64,000 nucleotides of DNA from 2-12-FULL-60-19 sp041483675 (GTDB lineage Bacteria; Desulfobacterota; Binatia; UBA9968), in the NCBI GenBank assembly GCA_041483675.1, contig JBGPGE010000002.1:1-64000 (forward strand), in the 5' to 3' direction. Below the pieces are notes generated by a model. That model had not been told where the DNA came from. It ran no database searches and saw only the letters and a program-made list of their open reading frames with translations. This document shows, one piece after another, positions 40,187 to 49,006 of the stretch. The position numbers were made by a program, and so were the translations under genes. How positions within the stretch are numbered: position 1 is the stretch's first letter; each line of letters opens with the position of its first letter.

Positions 40187-41905
40187 ATGCAGACCGCCGT
40201 TCGACATCGCTGGACCTTGGGGATTCTGTTGGTGATCTTGTTGGTGGCCGGAACGCTAAGGCTCTTCAAGCTCGACGAACTTCCTCCCGGATTACACGTC
40301 GATGAAGCCTCCCACGCCTGGAACGCCTACACACTCCTTAAGACCGGAAAAGATCAGCACGGCGTCCGCTGGCCCATCTTTTACTCCCGTCTGTTTGGCG
40401 ACAACGCGAGCACTTCTTTTATTTACGCTCTGCTTCCCTTTCAGGCGATTGGCGGGATGAATGTAACGACCGCACGGCTTCCATCGGCCGTTGGGGGCGT
40501 CCTCACTGTCCTGCTCATCTATTTTGTCGGGGCACGGCTGTTTGGGTGCGTCACTGGCTTGGTGGCGGCCGCGATGTTGGCGGTCAATCCGTGGCATCTT
40601 CAAACAAGTAGATTCGGAGTCGACGCAGGGTCTCCTTTTCTAATCCTGGCATCTTTGGCCGCCTTTCTATGGGCCAACATGCCTTTCGACGACGATGAGC
40701 AGCGCCGGCCCCGCCCAGTTATCGCGGCCCTGGCCGGCGCCATGGCCGGTATCAGTTGCTATGGCTACCCGGCCGTGCGGCTGTTCCTGCCTGTCTTTCT
40801 AATCGGCGCCGTGCTGGTGACTTGGAACGGCTGGTGGCGTCGTTTGAAAACTCGCGAGGGGGCTTTGGCGATCGGCGCGTTGATCGTCGCCGGGGCGATC
40901 ACATTCGGCCCTTTGCTCTGGAAGCACCTCACCGATCCTGAAATCAGCCGGCGCGGGCGAATTCAAGGCTGGGTTTGGAGCGAATCGGATACGCTGGCGG
41001 AAAAGATCGGGAAGGCGTTAGAGCGGTATCCCGGGCACTTCGGAGCGGATTTTCTTTTCAAAAGCGGCGACGGCGATCCGGCGTATGCGCCGCCCGAGGG
41101 CACGGGCCTGTTCCATTGGTACGACCTGCCGTTCATGCTCGCAGGTCTGCTAGCGTGTCTAGCGCGCGCAAGATCATCGCGCGCGGCCAGGTTCCTGCTC
41201 CTGTGGATCATCCTCTATCCGGTTGCCGATCTCCTCACCAAGCATCCCAGCATGCACTCGATGAGAAGTTTGCCGGGAATAGGCGGGTTAGTCCTGTTGG
41301 AGGCTGTCGGGGCGGCAACTGCGGGGAAGTGGCTATGGCAACGGCAGCGCCAGATCGCTGCGGGAAGCTATTGCGCCGCCGCGCTTTTAGTCCTCTTTCT
41401 CAACGTCCGCTTCCTGCAAAGATTCTTCGGCCCGGACTTCTTTCCTCAGAGATACTTCGTGGGCGCCTATGGGGCGGACATCATGCAGGCGGCTGAGTGG
41501 CTTAAGCCGCAGCTCAAGGACGTGGACGCCGTGTTTGTAACAGGACGGGCAACGCATCCCTACATTTTTACCCTGGTGGGCCTGGGCTACGATCCTGAGC
41601 AGTGGTTTCGGGATGTTCATGAAGTTGTGCCCGGTCCTTTGCCGAACGGGACCTATCAATACGAGGATGTCTACCGGCGCTTTGGAAAATTCCGTTTTAT
41701 GGTCGATGCTTCCAGCCTCGCTAAATTAAAGGAACTCATGGACAACGATCGGCGCGACCACGTGATTTTTATTGTGAGGCCGGTCGAGTTAAGGCTCAAC
41801 GAGCAAACACGCCCCATCGAGGAACAGACGCGCCCCGTCTACGAGATCCGTTGTCCAGGATGCCGGGGGGCAGCCAGACTGCTGATATATGACTTGTACT
41901 TGTAG
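40187..41905 (+). CDS. GT39/ArnT-like membrane glycosyltransferase
   Basis: This 572-residue multispanning protein opens LKLDELPPGLHVDEASHAWN in its first loop (seen as FKLDELPPGLHVDEASHAWN), the DE pair typical of PMT_2/ArnT-like GT-C enzymes. LFGDNASTSFIYALLPFQAI and TTARLPSAVGGVLTVLLIYF follow, also family-typical. About 11 helices and a C-terminal soluble domain (KDVDAVFVTGRATHPYIFTL) make up the rest. It precedes the convergent GDP-sugar cluster by 39 bases. Predicted to use a polyprenyl-phosphate sugar on the periplasmic face. Confidence 0.87.
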   Translation: MQTAVRHRWTLGILLVILLVAGTLRLFKLDELPPGLHVDEASHAWNAYTLLKTGKDQHGVRWPIFYSRLFGDNASTSFIYALLPFQAIGGMNVTTARLPSAVGGVLTVLLIYFVGARLFGCVTGLVAAAMLAVNPWHLQTSRFGVDAGSPFLILASLAAFLWANMPFDDDEQRRPRPVIAALAGAMAGISCYGYPAVRLFLPVFLIGAVLVTWNGWWRRLKTREGALAIGALIVAGAITFGPLLWKHLTDPEISRRGRIQGWVWSESDTLAEKIGKALERYPGHFGADFLFKSGDGDPAYAPPEGTGLFHWYDLPFMLAGLLACLARARSSRAARFLLLWIILYPVADLLTKHPSMHSMRSLPGIGGLVLLEAVGAATAGKWLWQRQRQIAAGSYCAAALLVLFLNVRFLQRFFGPDFFPQRYFVGAYGADIMQAAEWLKPQLKDVDAVFVTGRATHPYIFTLVGLGYDPEQWFRDVHEVVPGPLPNGTYQYEDVYRRFGKFRFMVDASSLAKLKELMDNDRRDHVIFIVRPVELRLNEQTRPIEEQTRPVYEIRCPGCRGAARLLIYDLYL

Positions 41906-41944
41906 CGCGCCAATGCGGCCGGGGTCGCAAATCCGAGCCCTGTT

Positions 41945-42934
41945 TTATCCTCGCCCTTCCCGCTCGGCCTGCAGGTCGGCTTCCACCATGAGTTTGACGA
42001 GCTCTTTGAACTTGCACTTGGGATCGAACCCGAACGCCCTTCCGGCCTTGGAGATATCGCCGATCAGGGCGCTGGTCTTAGTCGGCCGCAGCAGGGCGGG
42101 GTCCGTTGTCACATAGTCCTCCGCCCGGAGCCCGACTGCGGCAAACGCCGCGTCGACCCATTCCTTGACCGAATGCGCCTCACCGGTGGCGATCACAAAA
42201 TCGTCCGGCTTGTCCAACTGAAGCATCCGCCACGCCGCCTCCATGTACTCTCGGGCGTATCCCCAGTCGATTCGCGCGCTCAGATCGCCGAGCGTCAACC
42301 TCTCTTGTTTGCCGCAGGCGATCCGCGCCGCCGCTTGGGTAACTTTCCGCGTCACGTATTCGGGAGTGCGTCTGGGAGATTCATGGTTGTACAGGATGGC
42401 GTTCGAGGCGAATATGCCAAATGCATCGCGGTAGTAGCGGACGAGGTGAAACGCCATGACTTTCGCGCATGCGTAGAGACTCTGTGGGTTAAAAGCGGTC
42501 TCCTCGTTCTGCACAGCGCTCGCAGCCTGACCGAACATATTCGAGCTGCAGGGCTGAAAAAAGCGGATCGCCGGATCGATCTGACGGATAATCTCCAGTA
42601 TGCGCGCGACGGCCGCCCCGGTAATATCCGCGGAATAGCCGACCATGTCATAGCTCCAGGTCACATGATCCTGATCGGCTTCGTTATAGATTTCCTGCGG
42701 CCTGGTCGAGTCGATGATGCGGTAGAGAGAGGTTGGATCGGCCAGGTCGCCGCGGCACAAAAAGAAACGGCGATTGAAGACCTCCGGGTTTCCGATGAGA
42801 TGGTCGATGTTGCGGGTGTTTCCGGTCGCCGAGCGTCGCGCCATCCCGTGCACTTCATAGCCCTTTTCGAGCAGGATATCCGCGAGATAACTCCCGTCTT
42901 GTCCCGTCACACCGAGGATAAGCGCCCTCGTCAC
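41945..42934 (-). CDS. GDP-mannose 4,6-dehydratase homologue with altered catalytic residue
   Basis: This 329-residue extended short-chain dehydrogenase is of the GMD type. The Rossmann motif is G8-VT-G11-QD-G14, and the YxxxK pair is Y154/K158 (YACAKVM). In GMD enzymes the third catalytic element is Ser/Thr-Glu in SS(S)EMFG. Here the aligned segment reads CSSNMFG, so Glu is Asn132. The usual NLAAQSHV segment is also changed (NEADQDHVTWSYDMVG). It may therefore catalyse a different step on a GDP-hexose (for example epimerisation or reduction) or be a weak dehydratase. A canonical homologue lies at 46500-47528. Its start overlaps the stop of the small ORF upstream (ATGTGA). Confidence 0.85.
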   Translation of the reverse strand: MTRALILGVTGQDGSYLADILLEKGYEVHGMARRSATGNTRNIDHLIGNPEVFNRRFFLCRGDLADPTSLYRIIDSTRPQEIYNEADQDHVTWSYDMVGYSADITGAAVARILEIIRQIDPAIRFFQPCSSNMFGQAASAVQNEETAFNPQSLYACAKVMAFHLVRYYRDAFGIFASNAILYNHESPRRTPEYVTRKVTQAAARIACGKQERLTLGDLSARIDWGYAREYMEAAWRMLQLDKPDDFVIATGEAHSVKEWVDAAFAAVGLRAEDYVTTDPALLRPTKTSALIGDISKAGRAFGFDPKCKFKELVKLMVEADLQAEREGRG

Positions 42935-43107
42935 ATTCGTCTCCCTTCGCCGGGCGGTCGCGAGCCGCGCGGCTCGACCTCTCCCGGCTCAAACGCGTGG
43001 AACGGCTTGATGCAAAAGTCCTCCGGCAGCTCTCGCGCGTACGTCCACGCCAGGCTTTGATCATTCAAGACGATCCGGGCGTAATGTTCACCCGGGATCA
43101 GGCTCAT
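42931..43107 (-). CDS. Small translationally coupled protein between methyltransferase and GMD-like genes
   Basis: This 58-residue ORF begins MSLIPGEHYARIVLNDQSLA and continues WTYARELPEDFCIKPFHAFE. Its ATG overlaps the methyltransferase stop (ATGA) and its stop overlaps the start of the GMD-like gene (ATGTGA). That double coupling is strong positional evidence that it is translated. No family is recognised. It could be a remnant of a larger sugar-modifying enzyme or a small accessory protein for the adjacent reactions. Confidence 0.6.
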   Translation of the reverse strand: MSLIPGEHYARIVLNDQSLAWTYARELPEDFCIKPFHAFEPGEVEPRGSRPPGEGRRM

Positions 43108-44312
43108 GGCACCACCCGAAATTCCGGCAGAGGCACGATAAACCGTCCGCCCCGCGAACGCCATTCCTTCTCGCGTTCGTAAAATTCCTTGAAGAACGCA
43201 TACGGCAGCACCAGGAAATAATCCGGCTGGGCGCTCCGCGCTTCCGCTTCCGACACGATCGGGATCCAGGTGCCGACGGTGTACTTGCCCCATTTCTCAG
43301 GGCTCCTTTCGGCCGCCGCGGCAATCAGCGCGCGATCCAAGCCGTAGTACTGGAGAATCACGTTCCCTTTCGTGGACGCCCCATAGACATAGACCCGCTT
43401 GCCTTTGGCAACCTGGTCTTTGATAAATCCGACACAGCGGTCGCGATTATCTTCGATTCGCCTGGTGAACGCAATAATGTCGTCCAGCGTGAACTTTTCA
43501 TCGAAGGGAACGCCCGCCCCTCTGTAGTGCCGGGCGAATATCCGGTAACTCCCGCCGTTCACGTCATTCTCTTCGATCTTGAACATCTCAAGTCCATTGG
43601 TCTCGAAGAGGTATTTGAGCGAATCCAGGGAATAGTATTCCAGATGCTCGTGGCAGATATTCCCGACGTCGTTGTTCTCAATCATCGACTTGAGGCACAT
43701 CAACTGGGCGACGAAGACGCCGTCGTCGGCCAGCGCCCGCCGAGCGTCTCTGATGAACTTGTTGGGGTCTTCGAGATCGTAGAACATGCCGATGGCGGTG
43801 ATGACTTTGGCTTTCCCGAACCCCCACCGACGGGCATGCTCCATATACCGCTCGTAATCCCAAAAGTCATGCATTACATAGTCGGCGTTCGGTTTCAGCA
43901 GGTCCACCAGGTTGTCCGCCGGCTCGCAGCCGACTCGGCGGAGCCCTTTGGCGGTATAGCTTGCCAGCATCGTGCCGTCGTTGGCGCCGATGTCGAGCGC
44001 CACGTCGCCGGGGCGCAAGGGCACCGTCGCCTCGATCCGTTCCGTGATATCGCGCAGGGCGCGGCGCATCGTATCCGTCACGCCGGAGCGGTACCAGTAA
44101 CGACGCGCGTACAATAACTCTTGCGGAGCGGTGTGACGCAATTGCAGCAACGAACAGCGGCCGCACATCACCAGCTCAAGCGGCGCTCTCAGCCCCGTGC
44201 CGATCTTTTCGCGCGTCACAAAGTCGTTGATGTACTGTTCCCCGAGCGAGAACACGTCGCTCAGATCGCCCTCTCCACACAAGCGACAGGTCGTACGGGT
44301 GAGCGTCTCCAC
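43104..44312 (-). CDS. Nucleotide-sugar C-methyltransferase (TylC3/NovU-like)
   Basis: This 402-residue SAM-dependent enzyme has the three-part plan of sugar C-methyltransferases. An N-terminal zinc-binding domain (CRLCGEGDLSDVF and VMCGRCSLLQL supply four Cys) is followed by a Rossmann methyltransferase core (DVALDIGANDGTMLASY), and a C-terminal domain ends YVYGASTKGNVILQYYGLDR. The signature CHEHLEYYSLDSLKYLFETN includes the proposed catalytic His/Glu pair. It would methylate a ring carbon of a 4-keto nucleotide sugar. The GTG at 44312 follows AAGGAG with a 7-base gap and is preferred over an in-frame ATG at 44372, which would overlap the previous gene. It sits in a GDP-deoxysugar cluster, so a GDP-4-keto-6-deoxyhexose is the likely substrate. 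Confidence 0.87.
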   Translation of the reverse strand: METLTRTTCRLCGEGDLSDVFSLGEQYINDFVTREKIGTGLRAPLELVMCGRCSLLQLRHTAPQELLYARRYWYRSGVTDTMRRALRDITERIEATVPLRPGDVALDIGANDGTMLASYTAKGLRRVGCEPADNLVDLLKPNADYVMHDFWDYERYMEHARRWGFGKAKVITAIGMFYDLEDPNKFIRDARRALADDGVFVAQLMCLKSMIENNDVGNICHEHLEYYSLDSLKYLFETNGLEMFKIEENDVNGGSYRIFARHYRGAGVPFDEKFTLDDIIAFTRRIEDNRDRCVGFIKDQVAKGKRVYVYGASTKGNVILQYYGLDRALIAAAAERSPEKWGKYTVGTWIPIVSEAEARSAQPDYFLVLPYAFFKEFYEREKEWRSRGGRFIVPLPEFRVVP

Positions 44313-44368
44313 TTCGGGTCTCCTTCGATCTTCCCTGGGGCGGCAACCGGCGCGAGCGACGGCTTCGA

Positions 44369-45763
44369 TCATTCCCCTTGCTTTTGGATTTCTTTAATCG
44401 ACCGCGCAACGAGCTCGATATCGTCCGGCGTGAGCGTCGACGCCGACGGCAGATACATCCCGCGCCGGCACAACATCTCGGCGACGGGGAAGGACTGATG
44501 TCCGTGCTGTTGATAGTATATCGGCTGCAGATGGATCGGGATAAAGAACGTGCGTGTTTCTATGCCGCGCTGCGCGAGGCGGCTGCGCAGCTCGTCGCGA
44601 GTCATCCCGAACTCGGGTTGCACGAGGATGCCGTACATCCAGAAGACACTCTTGGCCCATGGTTTTTCTTGGGGCAAGGTCAGCCCCGGCACCGACGAAA
44701 GCCATTCGTTGTACGTTCGCGCATTGCGCCGCCGGCATTCCACCAGGAGCTCAAAACGCTCCGTCTGCGCCAGTCCCACGGCGGCCTGCATATTGGTCAT
44801 GCGGTAGTTGAATCCGATGTACTCGTGCCAGAAGTGCCGCTCGCTGCTGAAAGCGTGGTCGCGCAACTTACGCGCGAGGGCTGCAATCTCCGGATTGTCG
44901 GTCGTGATCATGCCCCCTTCACCGCAGGTGATGATCTTGTTGGCGTAAAACGAGTAAGCTGCGGCGTCACCGAGGCCGCCGACGGGCCCGCCCCGGTACT
45001 CCGCTCCGTGCGATTCGGCCGCATCGGATAAAACGAACAGGTTGTATTTCTCCGCAAGTTTCAAGACGGGGTCCATATCGACCGGATGACCGTATGTATG
45101 CATAGGCATGAGGACCCTGGTGCGCTCGGTAATCTTGCTTTCGAGCTGCGACACATCCAGATTGTAAGTTTCAGGCTCGGAGTCGATGAGAACGGGTTTC
45201 GCGCCTGCATAGGTCACCGCGTTGGGGCCGGCGATCATGGTGAAGGTCGGCACGATCACTTCGTCGCCGGGACCGACCCCGAGCGTGGCGAGCGCCAGGT
45301 GGAGCGCCACCGTCCCATTGGCGCAGGCCACACCGTGGTCGGCGCCGACCTTTTCGGCGAACAGTTTTTCAAAATCGGCGATGTATCCGCCCGCCGACGA
45401 GATCCAGTTGGTCCGCACCGTGCGCAGCAGGTATTCTTCTTCGTTCCCGTCCAAGCGTGGCTCGCATACAGGCATAATTCTACGTGCGGTCGCAGATTGC
45501 GAGACGGCCTTGGCTGCGACGACCGGATGCGGGTCTTGACCGGGGATCGTCCCGGCACGCTTGCCTAATTCCCTCAAGCTCAGTTTGATAGGCCGGATCA
45601 AAGTCCGTTTGGGCTTGGTCGGTTTCACGCCCTCGTATTTGGTTGTCCCCGGCGTCGGCTGACTCTTCGTCGCGATTTTCTTCCGCGCGATTTTAGGCGC
45701 CGGCGCTCCCGCACGTTTTACGCCGCTGGATCTTGGAGCTTCCCTTTTTCGCCCGGTTGCCAT
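44369..45763 (-). CDS. DegT/DnrJ/EryC1 aminotransferase (GDP-perosamine synthase-like) with basic N-terminal extension
   Basis: This PLP-dependent sugar aminotransferase shows PLP-ring Asp247 in VLSDAAESHG and Schiff-base Lys276 in SFYANKIITCGEGGM, a segment close to perosamine synthases, which act on GDP-4-keto-6-deoxymannose made by GMD. The catalytic domain starts near residue 97 (MPVCEPRLDGNEEEYLLR) and has the normal length of about 368 residues. The preceding 96 residues are Lys/Arg/Ala/Pro-rich and look disordered. Either the true start is the ATG at 45475, leaving a 290-base gap in an otherwise packed cluster, or the extension is real. The frameshifted GT2 gene ends 6 bases upstream of 45763. 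Confidence 0.88.
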   Translation of the reverse strand: MATGRKREAPRSSGVKRAGAPAPKIARKKIATKSQPTPGTTKYEGVKPTKPKRTLIRPIKLSLRELGKRAGTIPGQDPHPVVAAKAVSQSATARRIMPVCEPRLDGNEEEYLLRTVRTNWISSAGGYIADFEKLFAEKVGADHGVACANGTVALHLALATLGVGPGDEVIVPTFTMIAGPNAVTYAGAKPVLIDSEPETYNLDVSQLESKITERTRVLMPMHTYGHPVDMDPVLKLAEKYNLFVLSDAAESHGAEYRGGPVGGLGDAAAYSFYANKIITCGEGGMITTDNPEIAALARKLRDHAFSSERHFWHEYIGFNYRMTNMQAAVGLAQTERFELLVECRRRNARTYNEWLSSVPGLTLPQEKPWAKSVFWMYGILVQPEFGMTRDELRSRLAQRGIETRTFFIPIHLQPIYYQQHGHQSFPVAEMLCRRGMYLPSASTLTPDDIELVARSIKEIQKQGE

Positions 45764-45769
45764 GGGTGA

Positions 45770-46494
45770 CTACTTTATCCTCTGAAACCTGATCCGTAGA
45801 ATTCTAACAACATAGCCCATCCCCAGTCTTAAAAATGTCCAAAATGACGGGATGGATTTCGATACTCCCGCTTTGCGGTCCCGGAATGTGTAAGGCACCT
45901 CGCAGATCCTCAATCCCTTGCGGCAGCAGCCATAGATGAACTCAATAAAATATTCCCCGTGTCCCGTCGGCGTGAAGGAAACCCGGTCGAAAACGGAGCG
46001 GCGCGCGACTACAAACCCGCTATCGTAGTCATGGATTTCGTGCCCTAACACGAGTCGGGCGAATCGATTGATCAGGAGACTGGAAAACCGTCGCAGCCAG
46101 GGGCGCTCGTCGCCGCCTCCGCCAGTGTATCGGGAGCCGATAACGACATCGTAATCTCGCAGCCGGTCGATCATCTGCGGCAACAGGCTCGGCGGCGTGG
46201 ACATATCCGCGTCCATCCATCCGACAATCTCGCCTTGGGACTCGATGATGCCTCGCATAAACGCCGAGGCAAGCCCGCGCGTGGCTACCCGGCGGATCAA
46301 CTTCACTTCCGGCCGGCCTTGCTCGGCGACGAGCTTCCAGGTTCCATCGGGCGAATCGTCATCCACGACGATGATCTCGAACGGCCGGCGAACATGGCGC
46401 GCGATGCCGCTGATAGTTTCGGGCATTTCCCTCGCTCGTCATAAGTTGCCAGAATGATCGAGACGAGCTTGTTGGCGCGATCTGTATCGGACAA
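45770..46494 (-). pseudogene. GT2 polyprenol-phosphate mannosyltransferase-like gene with an early frameshift
   Basis: The 5' end at 46494 reads MSDTDRANKLVSIILATYDE then RGK. The frame must then shift by one base near 46424-46430 to continue MPETISGIARHVRRPFEIIV and VDDDSPDGTWKLVAEQG. Beyond this it is a normal GT2 lipid-sugar synthase: GWMDADMSTPPSLLPQMIDR (metal-binding DAD), DYDSGFVVARRSVFDRV, GEYFIEFIYGCCRKGLRICE. The intact relative at 49007-49732 shows the expected uninterrupted opening. A single missing base in GAGGGAAATGCCC explains the break; it may be a true mutation, a programmed shift or an assembly error. A downstream ATG start at 46426 would omit the first nucleotide-binding strand. 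Confidence 0.75.
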
Positions 46495-46499
46495 GGGAA

Positions 46500-47528
46500 T
46501 TATTCGCTGAGCTGAGAGAGCAATTTGATATGTTCCAGATTAATCCACTTCTCCGTCTTTAGTAGACGCAAGTCCGATTCGACCATGATCTGAACGAGTT
46601 CATCGAAAGTCGTCTTTTTGGGATTCCAGCCTAAATCTTTTTCCGCCTCGGATGGATCGCCGACGAGCGAGTTGATATCCATCGGCCGATACAAATTGTC
46701 GTCGACCCTGAGGCAAACACGATAGTCGAGTCCAACGGTATCGGAAGCCACGCTTAAAAATTCTTCCACTGAATGGCTCTCCCCCGTCGCCAATATGTAG
46801 TCCTTGGGCTTGTCTCCCTGGAGCATGAGCCACATGCCCTCGACGTAATCTTTGGCATATCCCCAATCCCGCCTCGCATGGATGTTCCCCAAAGTAACGT
46901 GATCCGTGATGCCGAGTTTTATAGCCGCCAGGGTGTAGGTGATTTTTCGCGTGGCAAATTCCAGGGACCTTAAGGGAGATTCGTGATTGAAAAGAATACC
47001 GGCGCAAGCAAACATCCCGTAGGCCTCCCGGTAAGTTCTGGTAACCTCGTGAGCATACAACTTGGCGGTGCCATAAGGACTTGCCGGGCGAAATGGCGTC
47101 TTAAGCGTTTGAGCCGAATCTTTGGAATTGCCGAACATCTCGCTCGACGACGCCTGATAGAATCGGATCTGCGGATCGACGACGCGTATCGAATCCAAAA
47201 CTCTGGTTAAACCGAGTCCGGTAATCTCGCCCGTAGAAACGGCCTGCTCGAATGACGCTCCGACGTAGCTCTGGGCGGCCAGGTTGTAGAACTCATCCGG
47301 TTTGGCGATTTGCAGAGCCTGGATGATCGATGTCTGGTCCAATAGATCAAACGGGACCAATTCAACCTTATCTGTAATTCCTAACCGTTCTAGCCTCCAG
47401 AAATTAGGCGTGCTTGTTCTACGATAGGTGCCGTAGACTTTGTAACCTTTTGCAACAAGAAAGGCGGCCAGATAGGCGCCATCTTGACCCGTGACACCTG
47501 TTATTAAAGCGCACCTCATATTTTTCAT
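46500..47528 (-). CDS. gmd: GDP-mannose 4,6-dehydratase
   Basis: This 342-residue enzyme converts GDP-mannose to GDP-4-keto-6-deoxymannose, the branch point to perosamine, rhamnose, fucose and related sugars. The Rossmann motif GVTGQDGAYLA opens the protein. The catalytic residues are present as ASSSEMFG (Glu130) and Y152/K156 in YGTAKLY. DEFYNLAAQSYVGASFEQAV and HARRDWGYAKDYVEGMWLML are GMD signatures. The start at 47528 (MKNMRCAL) matches the family; the longer upstream frame has no similarity. It lies 5 bases upstream of the frameshifted GT2 gene. Together with the aminotransferase and C-methyltransferase it makes a GDP-deoxysugar pathway. Confidence 0.93.
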   Translation of the reverse strand: MKNMRCALITGVTGQDGAYLAAFLVAKGYKVYGTYRRTSTPNFWRLERLGITDKVELVPFDLLDQTSIIQALQIAKPDEFYNLAAQSYVGASFEQAVSTGEITGLGLTRVLDSIRVVDPQIRFYQASSSEMFGNSKDSAQTLKTPFRPASPYGTAKLYAHEVTRTYREAYGMFACAGILFNHESPLRSLEFATRKITYTLAAIKLGITDHVTLGNIHARRDWGYAKDYVEGMWLMLQGDKPKDYILATGESHSVEEFLSVASDTVGLDYRVCLRVDDNLYRPMDINSLVGDPSEAEKDLGWNPKKTTFDELVQIMVESDLRLLKTEKWINLEHIKLLSQLSE

Positions 47529-47690
47529 GCTAAGTTCACGAAACGACTCAGCGGGCAAGCTGCAAGCGGGTTCTTGACCCTGCGTACTCGCAGTTAATTT
47601 AACGCCTTCATACCTCAACCCCCGGGGAATGTCTATCTCTGCCTGTAAACTCAGCCTCAGGTGAGTGCACGAGTACATCAGATTTGACAT

Positions 47691-47981
47691 AAGGCCACGT
47701 TATCGGCTACCGTCGCCCTTACAAGGCAGGAGCGGGTCGGTGTGCACTTTAGGACAGGTGCTTCCGCTCTCAATTGCGTGCTTACGCGGGGTCGTTGGGA
47801 ATGGCTGGGCTTTCTCGGCGTCCTTAGCTTAAAAAAATTATTCCTATCACTAGAGATTTGTTTACTCAATTCGTTGTCCTTGCCTCCAAGCTTTAATATA
47901 ATAGCAAACGTAATTTGTTACTGTGTGATCATATTTCTAGTCGCTTGATTTGCATTTTTTATATTTCCTCAAATTCTTTTT
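47691..47981. promoter_or_regulatory. AT-rich intergenic region with a sigma-70-like promoter
   Basis: The region between divergent gmd and the methyltransferase gene becomes AT-rich from about 47825. TTGTCC at 47874-47879 and a perfect TATAAT at 47897-47902 are separated by 17 bases, pointing at the downstream gene. No gene is recognisable in the stretch. Confidence 0.55.
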
Positions 47982-48878
47982 ATGCCTGCTGCCGAAATTA
48001 AAATGATAGATTTTCCTTGTCCGGTTTGTGGCTCAAAGGAATATAAAGTAATGCATCCAGATACTTTGCATGGGAAACTACCATCGTTTGATTATAACTT
48101 TACCCGTAACTATAATTTGACTTTCCGTATGGTGAAGTGCAAGCAATGCACACATGTGTATGCTTCCCCTCGCCCTTCAAATATCTCGAGTCAGTATACT
48201 GGAGATATTCAGGACGCTATCTATCTGGAAAATGCAGAACAAAGAATTGCTACGAGCCAAACCGTTATCAAGTATATTCAACAGCATAAAAAGGAAGGCA
48301 CTCTGCTGGATGTTGGATGTGCGACTGGAGATTTTCTCTCAGTTGCAAAATCGCATTACCAAGTGGAAGGCCTGGAACTGTCTGAATGGTCGAGTGCCAT
48401 GGCATCTGAAAGAGGATTTTTAATTCATAAACAACTATTGCGCGATATGGATGTTCCTGAATCGTATGATATTATTACACTCTGGGGCGTTATAGAACAT
48501 TTTGAATATCCAAAGGATGAAGTTAAAGATATTTTTCGTATATTAAAAAAGGATGGCATTGTATGTTTATGGACAGGGGATGTGGGTTCTCTTATGGCAG
48601 GCCTTATGGGAAAAAGGTGGTGGTACTATCAGGGGCAGCATATTCAGATGTTCACTCGGAAATCCATTCGCAGATTATTTAAAAGTGTTGGCTTCACAAC
48701 AGAATTCATGGGATATTATCCTTACAGGTTTACTTCCCAATCTTTAAATAATAGTTTATCAAGATACTCTGTTGTTTCTAAAATTAGTAAACCAATACTT
48801 GGTAGCAAGGCGCTGTCAAATTTGCAATTCACACTCAAATTATCAGGAGAAATGTTTGCCATTTTTAAAAAAGTATAG
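47982..48878 (+). CDS. Class I SAM methyltransferase with zinc-ribbon N-terminus, AT-rich
   Basis: This 298-residue protein has Cys pairs C13/C16 (CPVC) and C53/C56 (CKQC), forming a probable zinc ribbon. The SAM motif is LLDVGCATGDFLS (108-120), and later core strands include YDIITLWGVIEHFEYPKDEV. The layout matches methyltransferases of surface-polysaccharide clusters. Base composition is strikingly AT-rich compared with all neighbours (Lys/Ile/Asn codons such as AAA, ATT, AAT dominate), marking a recent import. No Shine-Dalgarno is obvious before the ATG. Target is unknown, likely a sugar or glycolipid. Confidence 0.82.
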   Translation: MPAAEIKMIDFPCPVCGSKEYKVMHPDTLHGKLPSFDYNFTRNYNLTFRMVKCKQCTHVYASPRPSNISSQYTGDIQDAIYLENAEQRIATSQTVIKYIQQHKKEGTLLDVGCATGDFLSVAKSHYQVEGLELSEWSSAMASERGFLIHKQLLRDMDVPESYDIITLWGVIEHFEYPKDEVKDIFRILKKDGIVCLWTGDVGSLMAGLMGKRWWYYQGQHIQMFTRKSIRRLFKSVGFTTEFMGYYPYRFTSQSLNNSLSRYSVVSKISKPILGSKALSNLQFTLKLSGEMFAIFKKV

Positions 48879-49006
48879 ACGCCTTAAATTACTATCTCAT
48901 GTCAAAGCAAAAGAAACAGAAAAGCCATTGTTTGTATTAGCCGTTTTTATTGCGCCGTCCTGTTTGTCAACAAATTATTAAAAAGAGATGAGGTAAAGGT
49001 TCCGTC

